Shown here: in pieces, positions 19,986-31,082 of the stretch
How the letters are laid out: every line of letters begins with the position of its first letter
Numbering within the stretch: the stretch's first letter is position 1
Assembly (NCBI GenBank): GCA_944990035.1
Contig: CALYLX010000111.1
Span: forward strand, 1,349,770-1,413,769
DNA length: 64,000 nt
Direction: 5' to 3'
Source of the DNA: Clitopilus passeckerianus
Taxonomy: Eukaryota; Basidiomycota; Agaricomycetes; Agaricales; Entolomataceae
The notes under the pieces: model-generated
What the model was told of the DNA's origin: nothing
Seen by the model: only the letters and a program-made list of their open reading frames with translations
Database searches by the model: none
Program-made: the position numbers and the translations under genes

Positions 19986-22027
19986 ATGGACCAGCCAACG
20001 CTTAAACGAAAGGTTCGCAAACGACCAGAATTTGCGAGAATAACTATATATTAAGCTTCCCAGGTCGCCGTAAAGTTGACATACACGGACACCTCTCCAA
20101 CCCGACCGACGTCCCGTACTACGACCCTCTCACGACCCGTTTCTCCCCTGAAGACTCAATCGACGAACTCCTTCACGACGACGACGACGACAAATGGAAC
20201 ACCAATCAAAGCACGAGCTAAAGTTAATAGTAGTGCAATCACCAATCCAAAGCAGAAGCAAATACGGTCGACAACTCCGGTGACCACTGCTCGATCAACG
20301 GTGACAGCGAGCAGTCGGCCACGAACAAGCGACGGCCCATCGCGTTCACGACCTCCTTCACCTGTGAAGTCTCCCCCTTCGTCTGCAAGGAGTGGAGGCG
20401 CGTTGTCTCCACCTTCATCATCGACCAGTTCTCAACCAAGGATACGCTCAAGTCTATCAGCTACTCCGTCTATACCCCAGCTTCGGACTCGTGCACAGAC
20501 AGCTTCAGCTTATGATCTGCGAAGCTCTACACCGGATGGTTCACGAACCAACGATAATAATGCCTCGTCATTGCACCATGTTTCCTCCTTTACCTCCTTG
20601 CACCCAACTGTAATCAAAGCCACCTCCCGACGAGGTTCTCCTCCACTATCAGACATCAATGGGCGTAGCTCGCCTGCTCCCAAGGTCAAAATCAAAGCCA
20701 AGGTCTCCGGAATGGCAAAACAGGCCAGCGAGGCGCTCTCACCGACTTCCTCCACGGGAGGCCCAGCCTATCCCTCGACGCGTATCACTGGGCACATGCG
20801 TCGTACCCCCTCGACGTCATCCGCTGTCTCCGGTTTATCCCATGCATCTAGCCCACCGCCATCCATATCTCAAACACCCGCACATACATCCCATGGCCCT
20901 GGACCTGTATTTTATCCCATCACCACGGCCGTACCTGCTGCCAACCCTCATCGTTATACACCTGCCTGGAGCCCTCCTTTAAATACCCAACATAACTTCA
21001 GCTTCCCTCCACCCAGGGAACGACATGATACTCTCCAACCTCGAGTCAATGGCATGGGGATAAAGATTGTCGACCCAGCCACGATACCACTTCCAGCGAA
21101 TTCACCTCCTGCTTCAGCTGTGTCATTCTCCTCCAGATCATCTGTGTCCAGGTCGTCTTTATCGCACACGGCGGACTCGGTGGATAGTGCTAGTAGTACT
21201 GGGTGCACCAATGGCACGGATCATGGAAGATCGTCGTTGAACACCCTCGTTCGATTCCATGGTACGAGTACCGATGATGGAAGTAATTCGGGAGACAGCA
21301 GTGTAGACTATGACCAAGACGAAGAAGAGGTAAACGAAGAGAGGAAAGTCAGAGCAGCGGCGAAGTCCAATCGAAAGGTGGGTTGATTAGCTTGTCTCGC
21401 GATTCCACACCGAACTCATCTTCGTCATAGATTGCAGACCTCGAAATCACAAACCGCTCTCTACTTGCCATTAACTCGACCCTTGAATCCGCCAAACATC
21501 GTCAAGCCAAGGAGATCCGTGAATTGAAGCGTAAACTTCGCGAATCACGGCTCATCTTACCTCCACGCACTTACAAGGCCGTCAAGTCCTCCCTTGATCA
21601 TGATGACACAGCGGAGGACGACGAGGCCTCTGATCCAGATGAAGAAGCAGACGATGAAGGGGAACAGGAAGGAGATGAGTCATATAGACGAGTGAAGATG
21701 CTTCTAGATGGCCTTCTAGATTCTGGGAGGAAAGCACTAGAGAGGAAACCTGAAGACTTTGTCGGTAAAGTGGGAGGAGGGGCCAAGGTTTTACATGCAG
21801 ATGACCTTAGGGAAGACGGAGACGGTGATGCCTTTGCTGTAGACCGGGAAAACTACCTCGACGTTGACGACGACACTGGATCTTTTATGTTAGGCTCGCA
21901 AGCCACGATTCAGCCTAGTCGAGGGTCTCTTGGTCCGAACGACGGTCCTGAAGGCATGACAATATCTATTGTTCCCTCACGGTCCCCTTCCCCAAGCCCT
22001 CCGCCTGTAGTTGTCACCCATACTTAA
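19986..22027 (+). CDS. disordered Ser/Pro-rich protein with a short coiled coil
   Basis: Proposed exons: 19986-20012, 20064-21377 and 21431-22027, 645 residues. The first exon (MDQPTLKRK) is inferred: the main frame has no ATG near its start, and an in-phase exon with a GTTCGC donor and CCCAG acceptor fits. The first about 430 residues are low-complexity Ser/Thr/Pro/Arg with many SP/TP sites. Exon 3 begins with a heptad-like helix (DLEITNRSLLAINSTLESAKHRQAKEI continues) followed by an acidic stretch (DDTAEDDEASDPDEEADDEG). No catalytic domain is visible. A scaffold or cell-cycle phosphoprotein is possible; function is not assigned. Confidence 0.72.
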
Positions 22028-22252
22028 TACATCGTCGTAGTTACCCATTGCATTGCATGATACCCACTGATCTCTAAATAGTCGCACCCCTTTTCTTTCT
22101 CGAAATTCTTACCGGTTTTCTCTGTCTCCCGCATTGAGATGGATCCACTGCATCGCTGCATCTATCGTGTTTATTATCTGTCCATGCTATCACAAGCGTA
22201 GTCTAGATTCTTCAGTTCCAATACATTCCGTCGCATCAAAAACAACAATCAT

Positions 22253-25200
22253 CTAATCATCAGCCATCCGTTGTGCTCTCCGGGCCAGCTACGAAACTCA
22301 TGGGTCAGATTCAGGGGTATCATATGAATATTTCAGCAAAAACTTACCGCAGCTGACAAGTCGAGTTGTCCGACGGTCCCAGCAGGTCTAGCCACAGCCG
22401 CAGGCTTCGTGGCCCCACCAACAGCAGGAGGCCTAGGGGCACTGGGCACGGGGGGCTTTCCAGGTATTTTGGGAGCTGCACTAGGCTTAGCCCCTACTGG
22501 AGGCGGTTTCGGCTTGGCAGCAACCACGGGAGGAGGGGCCTTGGCAGCACCTGTTGATGGTTGAGGACTGGGAGTGGTGCCGGAAGCGTTTACCTTTTTC
22601 CAAGGAGCAGCCGAACCATTCGAGCCGCCGCCCATGCCAGGGAAAACTGCAATAGGTTTAGCTGAAGCATCCGCCGTCATAGAGCTTGCTGGTTGCTTTG
22701 GCGTTGGGGCTGCAGGGGCTGCAGGTCGTCTAGGTGGCGGAGGTGGAGCTGCAGGGGCTACCTTTGGAGGTACAAGTTCAAGGTAATTGTTCGGAGCCCA
22801 TCCTTCGACTCCACCCTTCTTGACCAACCACCATCCGTTGTCATCCTTCTCCACCAACTCGACGATATCGTCCTTCTCCAACGACATTTCACCTTCTTGG
22901 CCCTGGAATGCGAATTTGGCCCGATACTGTGGGACTTCAGGCTTCGCCGGAGGAGGAGGTGGTGGTGGAGGGGCGTCCTTGCGAGGAGGAGCGGGAGGAG
23001 CTCGAGAACCGGCACTTGCTGAGGCGACAGGCGTAGATTTGACGATGGCTGGGGCAGCAGCAGCAGCAGCAGTTGATCCACCAGGAAGGGGCCGAGCAGC
23101 AGGCTTGGGTTTGGACGCTGCTGGTGTCTACAAAATCTTGTTAAATGTAGTGAACGGCGGGGCGCAAATATCTTCTTGCCTTTGACGGGCCTCCCGCCTT
23201 GAGCAGTTTGCCTTGCGTAATTGGCCGCACAACACCAGGCTTCCTCTTAGCTGGAGGGCGGGATAGACTGCTTGGAGGCTCTCCAGTGGCAATCGAAACT
23301 GTGTGGCTCTTGTAAACACCGTCCTTCGTAACGGATTCGTTCTTCAGGAATTTAATCTGAGCCTTCTTATCCTTCTTCTTGTTGTATTCGATTCTGTAAG
23401 AGCGACTAAGCACAAAGTTTTAGAGGAAACCCATGAGACATACACGGGGCTAATGATCAATGATATGCTAGCTTGGGTAAGCTGCAGTAGATGGGTGGCG
23501 AGCTCTGTCTTGAACATGCAACTAAAGATCGGGTCACCCTCCTCTGAAAGTGGCCCACTAAGTGACTGGGGCGACATAAGATTAGACGCGGTCATTGGCA
23601 ACAAAGAAAGTCCTACCATCCAATCATCCTGGAGGTTTGACATTCCAATGCTCTTAATTGTTACGAGTGGCATTTTCCTCTCAGTAGTCATGACGGCACG
23701 GCCACCCTGAACTTGGGTGATGACGAAATGGACGGCCTTTGCTGTCTGCATGACATAGTGAGCAAGGCGAGGCCAGCCAAAGGGTTGAAACGCCCTTACC
23801 ACAACGAGGTATCGAGGACTTTCTTTGCTTGAGCGGCCAAACTTCGAGACCAAGAGTTGTATGCGTCCACTAAATGTGACTTGCTCGGCTGTATGCACCT
23901 CGGCATTAGCAGAATTCATCCGGACAAATAATGAAGGATATACCTATGCCGCAGGCAAGAGCCAATTCTTCTCCTAGAGGGCTCTTTCCATTCACGTCAA
24001 GATAGTCTCCATGGAACCGACGGTAGCTGAGCAAGCTGAAGCGCCGCCTCTCTTTGCGTCCTGCAAGGATCTGATGGCCGTAGTCGCGAACTTGTGCATA
24101 TACCAAACCCTCCTTATTATTCTTCCAGAACCTCTGGATGCGGCGGGCGCATTCATGCTTGTATCGCATATAGTTTCTGAAGGCTCTCTGAATACGCCTA
24201 GCCATGTTGTGCCAGTACTGGTCACGCATTGTTTCTAGGGCAAAGAGCTGAACTCACAGAGATAAGATATTTGCGGGATACAGATAGGCATGGCGCTCAC
24301 CGTCTCAGGATTCTTGATGAAAGCCTTGGTCGTGCCCATCTGCCATTCATCCTGTGCAATACCACAGTCCTTGAGTATTTGCTGGCAGCCAGATTTCGGG
24401 TCACCATTCCATATGTATTCTCCCGCATATGATGTCTTCGGAGACAGTAGGTAGAATCGCTCCACCATCTTTTCGAAGGTATTTCGATAGGCGAAACCAG
24501 CACGTCGAACACGAATATTCTCTTGTAGGCCCAAGTATTTGATCTGATGGAGAATAGCTTTGCTGTCATATTCTGACGCACTTCGATTCTGGTTGGGCTT
24601 GATGGTACGGATGTAGGACGGCTGAGCCTTCATGAGATTCTCCACAAGGGCCCCCGCAGAAGCCTAGAAGAAAGTGTCAGAGGTAGTTAATCGGGATAAG
24701 TTTGTCAGTTTACCTTGATTCTGTCTCCTGCAGTAGGAGGTCGCTTCTTGCTGTTGGGATCAGGCCGATCTGGGAAGAGATTTTGCAAGAACTGGTTGTC
24801 ACTTGTACCAATGAGGTCCAAGAGATCCTTGATGAGGGAGTCCTTGTTTTTGTCTGTCATGCCAGCCACATTGTACATGACATCTCCAGCGTAGTGCCTG
24901 ACCAAGAATTGGGTTCCGCGAGCTTCGAAGTGAGGATTTGAGGATAGCATGGAAGTTCGTTGGATGAAGCTGTTATCGGCCGCAGTGGGATCGGCGTGCG
25001 CTGTCGCACAGGCATCGTTGAGGGCCGCGAAGATACCAGGGGGACGACGTTCCTCAATCAAGTCACAGACGATCTTATTGTTGAAGTACTTGATCGGTGT
25101 CCATTTGATTTGTTCCCGCACGTACTCTTCCTGCTCGGTCTTGAGCGTCAGTTCGATGAAGATCTGCTGCAGCTTCTCGTTGACATAGTTGATGCACAGT

Positions 25201-26862
25201 TGCTCGAAGGAGTTATCCTCAAAGATCTCAAACCCGAAAATATCCTGCGATTGTTTAGAGAGACAACCAGCAAAAGCGAGAAGGGCATACCAAGATTCCG
25301 ATAACATGTGCATGGGCAGCCCTAGGCTTCATGGACACGTTGATCCTCGAAACAATCCATTCAAACAAATTGTTGTATATCGCCTTCGACAGTGCGTTCC
25401 TCCCGGAACCTGCCTGAGACGGATTGAGAGGGACGTCGTAAACCGAACCACGTCTGCCACCACGGGTGGTCTCCATTACCCGTTGGGTCAACACTTTCTG
25501 GACGACGGCACCATCCACGCCCATAAGGTAGGCGACAAAGTCCGTCACATCAGTGTCTGCAATCCTGGAGTTGCCGTCATCCATCTCCTCGAACTGCACA
25601 TTTCCCAACCAAAGAATGATCGCCAACATGCGGAAGATTTCTGTCTGCTCGGCTTGGCTCAGCCCGATGACGCCCATAGCTTTCTGAAACCGGTCAGAAT
25701 AAAGTAAGTAATGGTTCGAAAGGACGCACGATAGTGTCCCTGTAGTCCTTTGAATCATCGATATCTTGCACTGACAGACAGTTACTGGCACTGGTATACG
25801 CGTAGGCTTCAGGACCTTGGAGGCCGAACATTTCTTGAGGACAGACAAAAATAAATATTAGATCGCTTGCAAGAAGTGTCCTTGACCCACCTCGCTGTTC
25901 ATCTGTGGCGGCCTTCGTGAACTGATAGAATATGTGGAAATTTCGCTCATTCTCGATCTGGCCAACCACCCTTCCTTTCTCCAGTAGATAATTTGTAATC
26001 TGGGCCCCGACTGGTTCTCCCTGGCTGTTGAACATGATTTCAAGATATTTTCCCTTTGCAAGTAGGATATTAGCCAATGAAAAGATGTTGAGCTAATGGT
26101 GACTTACATGGCGACTGGAATTGTTATTCCTCAGGGTCTTTGCACAACCAAAACTCTCCAGAAGTGGGTTAGTGGCCAGTACCATGTCTTTGATTTCTTG
26201 GATACTGCTGTCTTGACCGCCTGATACAGCAGCGATATATTGCATGATACGCTTCGCTGCCTCTGTCTTTCCAGCACCAGATTCTCCAGAGATGATGACA
26301 CACTGGTTCTCGTGGTACGCGTTCATGTTGTAGTATGCGCTTTCTGCAATGCTGAATACATGAGGAGGAACCTCGAGCCTGTTCTTCCCCCGATACCGTT
26401 GCAGAGTCTCCTCGGTGTAGATTCCAAGATCTAAATGAAATTGAAAGGTGAACTCGGGGAATCATACTGTAGCTTGCACGCTATACCTCTGAAAGGATTG
26501 ACAGATATCAGCACAGCACCGATGTATGTATAGATCTCTCCGTTTGTCCATCGTTTCTGTAGGTTCTCGTTGATACTTTCGTTGCTAATGGTGGTCAACA
26601 ACGTCATATCAGTGACTCCCACTGCCTTCTTCTTGAAGCCTTCCTTCCAGTCGGCCTAGACACAGGTCAAACGCATCTTCAGTCCCAAAGAAATACACCA
26701 GAAAGCCAGCACTTACTTTCACAAATTTCCCTTTCCCACCACCACTGCTGTCTGCTCCCTTCTTGGATGCGGGTGCCACCTTCTTGCCCGCTTTCTTCGA
26801 TATTGCCTAACAATCTTCGATCAGCCCTGTCATCACGACGCCGTAAGTTGTGAATATACCAT
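22253..26862 (-). CDS. MYO1: class I myosin (type I, SH3-bearing)
   Basis: Sixteen exons join with consistent phases into 1,270 residues. This actin-based motor drives endocytic patch movement and polarised growth through Arp2/3 in fungi. Order: motor with P-loop GESGAGKT (about 136-143), TEDS-site Ser in RRGSVYDV (about 364, kinase-regulated) and relay [16 protein letters not shown]; one or two IQ motifs ([12 protein letters not shown]); TH1 membrane-binding tail; Ala/Pro-rich TH2; SH3 (about 1066-1120, [18 protein letters not shown]); and a Pro-rich end closing [12 protein letters not shown]. The acidic Trp-containing Arp2/3 motif of yeast is not seen at the very C-terminus. Exon 1 is just the ATG (26860-26862). 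The intron at 23128-23179 uses a GC donor. The gene lies 234 bp downstream of a UCS chaperone gene on the same strand. Confidence 0.95.
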
Positions 26863-27096
26863 GTTATCAGGAGTCCAAGTAGGATGATATTACGGACACT
26901 TTCGTCCTGGAATTTAGGTAGGATCAAGGAAAGATTGAGTTGGCCAAGGGCAGCACCCTTAGGAGTGCGGTCAGGCTCGGCGATTTCCGATTTCCGCGCA
27001 GTTGCTACAACCTCGCATGCTGTGCATCTCAGAGAGAGGGATGGAAGGATGCTAAAATGATATTCGGTAATTTGAAGCAAAGCAACAACTTTGTAT

Positions 27097-29175
27097 CTAA
27101 TGATACATGGCTTTCAGCGCCTCAATGCCGAGCCGAACGACCCCTGCTTGACTTGTATCTGCAAGACTAGCTTTGAGGTAATTTCTTATGGCTTGTGGTA
27201 AACCAGACTCCTCTGCCTCCTTCGCCAACTTCTTTCGTACAACCGTGTCAGAAACGTTGCAAAAGACGTTCTTGACGACGACAAGTCCTCTATGCACTAA
27301 CCCTGGATGTACCCCTGTGTCTTCAGATTCGTCATCCTCCTCTTCATCGTCGTTTTTGGGAACGGCAGACGGATCAATTAATCTCCCTAGGACTTTGAAT
27401 GCTCTATGCCGTTCCCATTGTAGGGCAAGCAGGTTCTGGCAGGCTGTCGGCGCATCGGTAAGTGTAGCTACCGCGCCCGAGGCAGCCAACCTAGTAGGTA
27501 TATCATTGACATCAGACAAAGCCAGGACAACCTGGAGTTTGGATTTCGCGGAACTGCCGCCATATCGGTCGAAGACATCATCTGAGCCAGCGATAAGATT
27601 GCATATAAGCTCCATAGCTGCCCTCCGAAGCATGACATGCTCTTCCAGCAGGAAGAGTTCAACCCTGTTCAGGAGGCCGTCAGACTTCCCAACGCGGGTG
27701 GCCAGCTCTTGGCTTTGCGAGGATAAGTTGGTGAGTGCCATCATTGCCTCAAACTTCTGGAGGAGATCAGAAGTAGAGTTTTGGATCATGAGCGAAAAGG
27801 GTCGTATGGCGTCGTACATTGCCGCTTCGTTCGGTCCAAACACTTGAACGGGGGAAGCGGTGATAGCAAGCTTGGCCAGCGCTTGTACTGCACCAAAATA
27901 TGCGGGATCGATTGCAGCTGCTGGCGTTTTCTTTCCCACGTCGGAAGGATTGTTTGATATTGCGTGCTTCATGATTTGTCCCAACACCTTAGCCCCTCCG
28001 ATTTGAAGCACCTGTCCTCGATTGGACTGGTCCTCGATGATCCCGAGCAAGGCACTGCCCACCGCGAGACATAAACGTGGACTATCAACGCGCATGGCCG
28101 AAGGAAATGTCTCCAAGACCCCAGCCTCGAGCAGTCGTTTGATTCGTGCTCTGACGCTGTCGTCGTTGTCAAGGGGGGATGGAACAGGGAGGTCCTTTTT
28201 ATTGGCGCTGGCCATCTGCCGTAATTTTTGCATCTGTGACTCCTCTTGGTTGAGGCGCGGCCGATAACTACACAGATTGGCAATGATGACGAGGACACCG
28301 TAGATTGTGGTAGAAATCGTGGCGGTAGGTGTGTCCTGTGTTCCTCCTGTTCTGCGGCGTGGAATGAGGGCGAATAGTTTCTGAAGGAACACCTTGTCGC
28401 GGGAGAGATTGTCCTTCACATTGGGGTTTACACTGAGATATGCCAACCCTTCAACAGCGTCATACGTGGGGGTAGAATTACCCTCAGAGATGATAATCTC
28501 TTTCATAACAGCTGCATGGGTTAATTCCTTCTTGGCAACGACCTCAGGGGAGGAAAGATCTTGTTGCGAGGCATCTCCCGAAGTGTCTGAGCGATCGCTA
28601 GCACTTCCCTTCGACAGTTTGATGAGGGCCGTGGTCGCAGCAGCTTGCAGGCTTGCATCGGAGGTATTCTTCGATGCCGTTTCCAGCCATTCCAGAGCTT
28701 CAGGGAGTAGAAGAGAGCGAGAGGGTTTGTAACCGCTTGCATGGGAGAATAGTTGAGCGACTTGATGAGGCAGCTCGCCTGATGGATTGAGGTCTACGAT
28801 ATCCATGATTGACTCCAGGACACCATCCTGTTGGAGGATTGCCGCTGCAGATTCCCAATCTACTTGAAAGAGACCTGAAAGAAAGGAGACACTGGCGAGC
28901 AACCCATTTGTATCCGTTTCTGCCAGTCGAGAGGTAATGGAAGGGCTGAAAGCCTTGACAAGGTTATCTGTCACAGGATCTGGGGTTTGACCCTTGTTCG
29001 CAGCCCTGGCTCCTTGACAGAAGGCTGAAAGTGCGAGGAAAGCCTTGGATCGTTCTTCGGAGGGATTCTTCGGGAGGAATGCAGTGATTAAGTGGGCCAG
29101 TTCATTGGGGAGAGTGACGGCGGGAATCGACGGTTTGGCGACTGCGTCTTCGTCGTGGTCGTCGATGACAGCCAT
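27097..29175 (-). CDS. UCS-domain myosin chaperone (UNC-45/Cro1/She4 family)
   Basis: Single exon, 692 residues from the first ATG at 29175 (MAVIDDHDEDAV). The whole length is armadillo-like helical repeats, with the UCS core in the C-terminal 400 residues (for example KFEAMMALTNLSSQSQELATR, RRAAMELICNLIAGSDD). UCS proteins fold and stabilise myosin motor heads; the yeast members are She4 and Rng3. There is no TPR domain, as usual for fungi. It is read toward the class I myosin gene, whose product is a known client type. Its start codon is only 57 bp from that of the divergent TRM6 gene, so the two share one very short promoter. Confidence 0.9.
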   Translation of the reverse strand: MAVIDDHDEDAVAKPSIPAVTLPNELAHLITAFLPKNPSEERSKAFLALSAFCQGARAANKGQTPDPVTDNLVKAFSPSITSRLAETDTNGLLASVSFLSGLFQVDWESAAAILQQDGVLESIMDIVDLNPSGELPHQVAQLFSHASGYKPSRSLLLPEALEWLETASKNTSDASLQAAATTALIKLSKGSASDRSDTSGDASQQDLSSPEVVAKKELTHAAVMKEIIISEGNSTPTYDAVEGLAYLSVNPNVKDNLSRDKVFLQKLFALIPRRRTGGTQDTPTATISTTIYGVLVIIANLCSYRPRLNQEESQMQKLRQMASANKKDLPVPSPLDNDDSVRARIKRLLEAGVLETFPSAMRVDSPRLCLAVGSALLGIIEDQSNRGQVLQIGGAKVLGQIMKHAISNNPSDVGKKTPAAAIDPAYFGAVQALAKLAITASPVQVFGPNEAAMYDAIRPFSLMIQNSTSDLLQKFEAMMALTNLSSQSQELATRVGKSDGLLNRVELFLLEEHVMLRRAAMELICNLIAGSDDVFDRYGGSSAKSKLQVVLALSDVNDIPTRLAASGAVATLTDAPTACQNLLALQWERHRAFKVLGRLIDPSAVPKNDDEEEDDESEDTGVHPGLVHRGLVVVKNVFCNVSDTVVRKKLAKEAEESGLPQAIRNYLKASLADTSQAGVVRLGIEALKAMYH

Positions 29176-29232
29176 TAGTGCCGTGATGTGATCGAGATCG
29201 ACCAAATTTCGTTCTGAACTCTAACGTCGATC

Positions 29233-30977
29233 ATGAAGGCTGGCCGTTCAACAGAAACGGAATGTCACGACAAGACGAAGGTCAATGCTGGCGATATGGT
29301 CATGTTGAAGCTGCCAAATGGTGACATCAAGGGGCTCAAGATTGAAAAAGACGCGTTCGTATGACAGTCTGCTTTTTCATTCTGACCTTACGCTCAAGCT
29401 TGGGCAGTACGGTCTCTCTGGGAAAAGTCGGCACTTTCTTTGCGAATGAACTAATAGGGCAGCCTTATGGTATAACATTCGAAATATTACAAGGGAAAAG
29501 GCTACAGAGCTTACCCCCACGCACCCTCGACGAAGTTGGTATGTCGCATATACCTCGCGGAGACGAGAGGATTTAAACCCAACCCCTCTCCCAAATTAGA
29601 GGACACGGAAGCAACAAATGAACTCATTAACGATGGCGAATCCGTTCAACCCTTGACCATTGAAGAAATACAACAGCTCAAACATTCCGGGGTTCATGTA
29701 TCAGTATGAGGCCGCATATGCCCAGAACCGCAAGCTGCTAAAGCCTTTCTGTCGCAGGACATCATCAAGAAACAGATAGAGCAGCATGCGAACTATTCCA
29801 TGAAAACAGAGTATAGCAAAGACAAGTATAAGAAGCGGAAAGAAGCAAAGTAAGACCTGCCGATTCTCCCTCGGTGCGTGCTCATAGTATCTCTGACAGA
29901 TACTCCAAATCTTTCACGACCATTGAACCCACCATTTACAACATATGCGACTATTGGTTCAACAAAGATCACGACCGGGTTCGAGACATCCGCCCCGACG
30001 CATTATCACAGATCCTCAATCTTGCGAATATTCAACCAGGAGGGAGGTATTTGGTTGTTGACGAAGCATCTGGGCTAATTGTATCAGCTATCCTCGACCG
30101 CTTGGGAGGTAGGTCATTCACTCTAATCAAGTTGAAATTCTCAGCTGAAGGACAGCCCAGGGGAAGGCAGGCTCGTCACAATATGCGACGTTGACTCACC
30201 ACCAGCATATCCAGTGGTGGCTAATATGAATTTTCGACCAAATGTGACAAACGGAATCCTTTCGTCTCTAAACTGGGCAACTGCAGACGAGGAATACACA
30301 CCAAGTAAGGCACTTGAACTCAAAAAAGAAATGACGCATGACTCAGATTTTACGTAGTTGAACCTCCTTCTGAATATCCTCAAGACCAGATCAAATCTGA
30401 ACGACAAAAAGCGCGCTTGAACAAGCGCAAAGCGGTTTCAGATGCGCTATCCAGTACAAGGGATGACTTCTTTAGCGGGGAGTTTGAATCGTTGGTCAAA
30501 TTTATTCAACAAGTCTATCACGAATGACCATTTCTCTAGCCTTGTAATTGCGAGCCAGTACGATCCCTGGTCAATTCTCGAAAGACTCACACCATACCTG
30601 GCTGGTTCCGCATCGATTGTAGTGCATAGCCCATACGTCCAGGTATTGTGCTTCGACGATGGCTGATAACAACAGTGTTAACGGCCAATGTAGACGCTAT
30701 CTGACCTACAAGCAAAGATGCGCTCAAATCCGCAATACCTATCACCAACGTTAACAGAACCATGGTTGCGAAGGTATCAGGTTCTGCCTGGAAGAACTCA
30801 TCCAACAATGAATACGTCCGGCTCTGGGGGATACATTCTCCATGCCATCAGAGTGTAAGTTCATTAAATAATCGTGTAGTCATAACGAGTGCTAAATGCA
30901 TGCAAAGATATGACGATCCGAACGCCGAAGGGGTGGTATATCGTGATGCCAAAAAGAAGAACTGGATAGGGCTGTAA
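29233..30977 (+). CDS. TRM6: tRNA (adenine-58-N1) methyltransferase non-catalytic subunit
   Basis: Ten exons (first 29233-29354, last 30908-30977) give 422 residues. With Trm61 it forms the nuclear enzyme that makes m1A58 in tRNA, including initiator tRNA. Family marks are LGKVGTF..ANELIGQPYGITFEI near residues 44-65, the YSKDKYKKRKEAKY basic stretch, and a Rossmann-like C-terminal half without the SAM-binding motif. Intron 1 uses a GTTCGT donor. After DAKKK the frame hits TAA, but a neighbouring frame continues with a plausible tail (AVNGSTPSSGVTAGEP...) to a TGA at 31066-31068. One extra A in the AAAAA run near 30952 would join them, so a one-base slip or a read error is likely. It converges on the gene ending at 31083. 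Confidence 0.9.
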
Positions 30978-31082
30978 ACGGCTCAACACCTTCAAGTGGG
31001 GTTACCGCTGGGGAACCTTCTGATAAGCCAATGGCCGATGAGACTACAGCAGCCATAAAGGTGACTTGAAGCCCGTATGGCT

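Noticed and set aside
23394..23443. Shorter 38-nt version of this myosin intron
   Set aside because: The 50-nt form ending at TTACAG gives the conserved [11 protein letters not shown] register; 38 nt is also below the usual size.
29175..29205. Longer N-terminus of the UCS protein
   Set aside because: The extra ten codons begin with TTG; the first ATG is at 29175.
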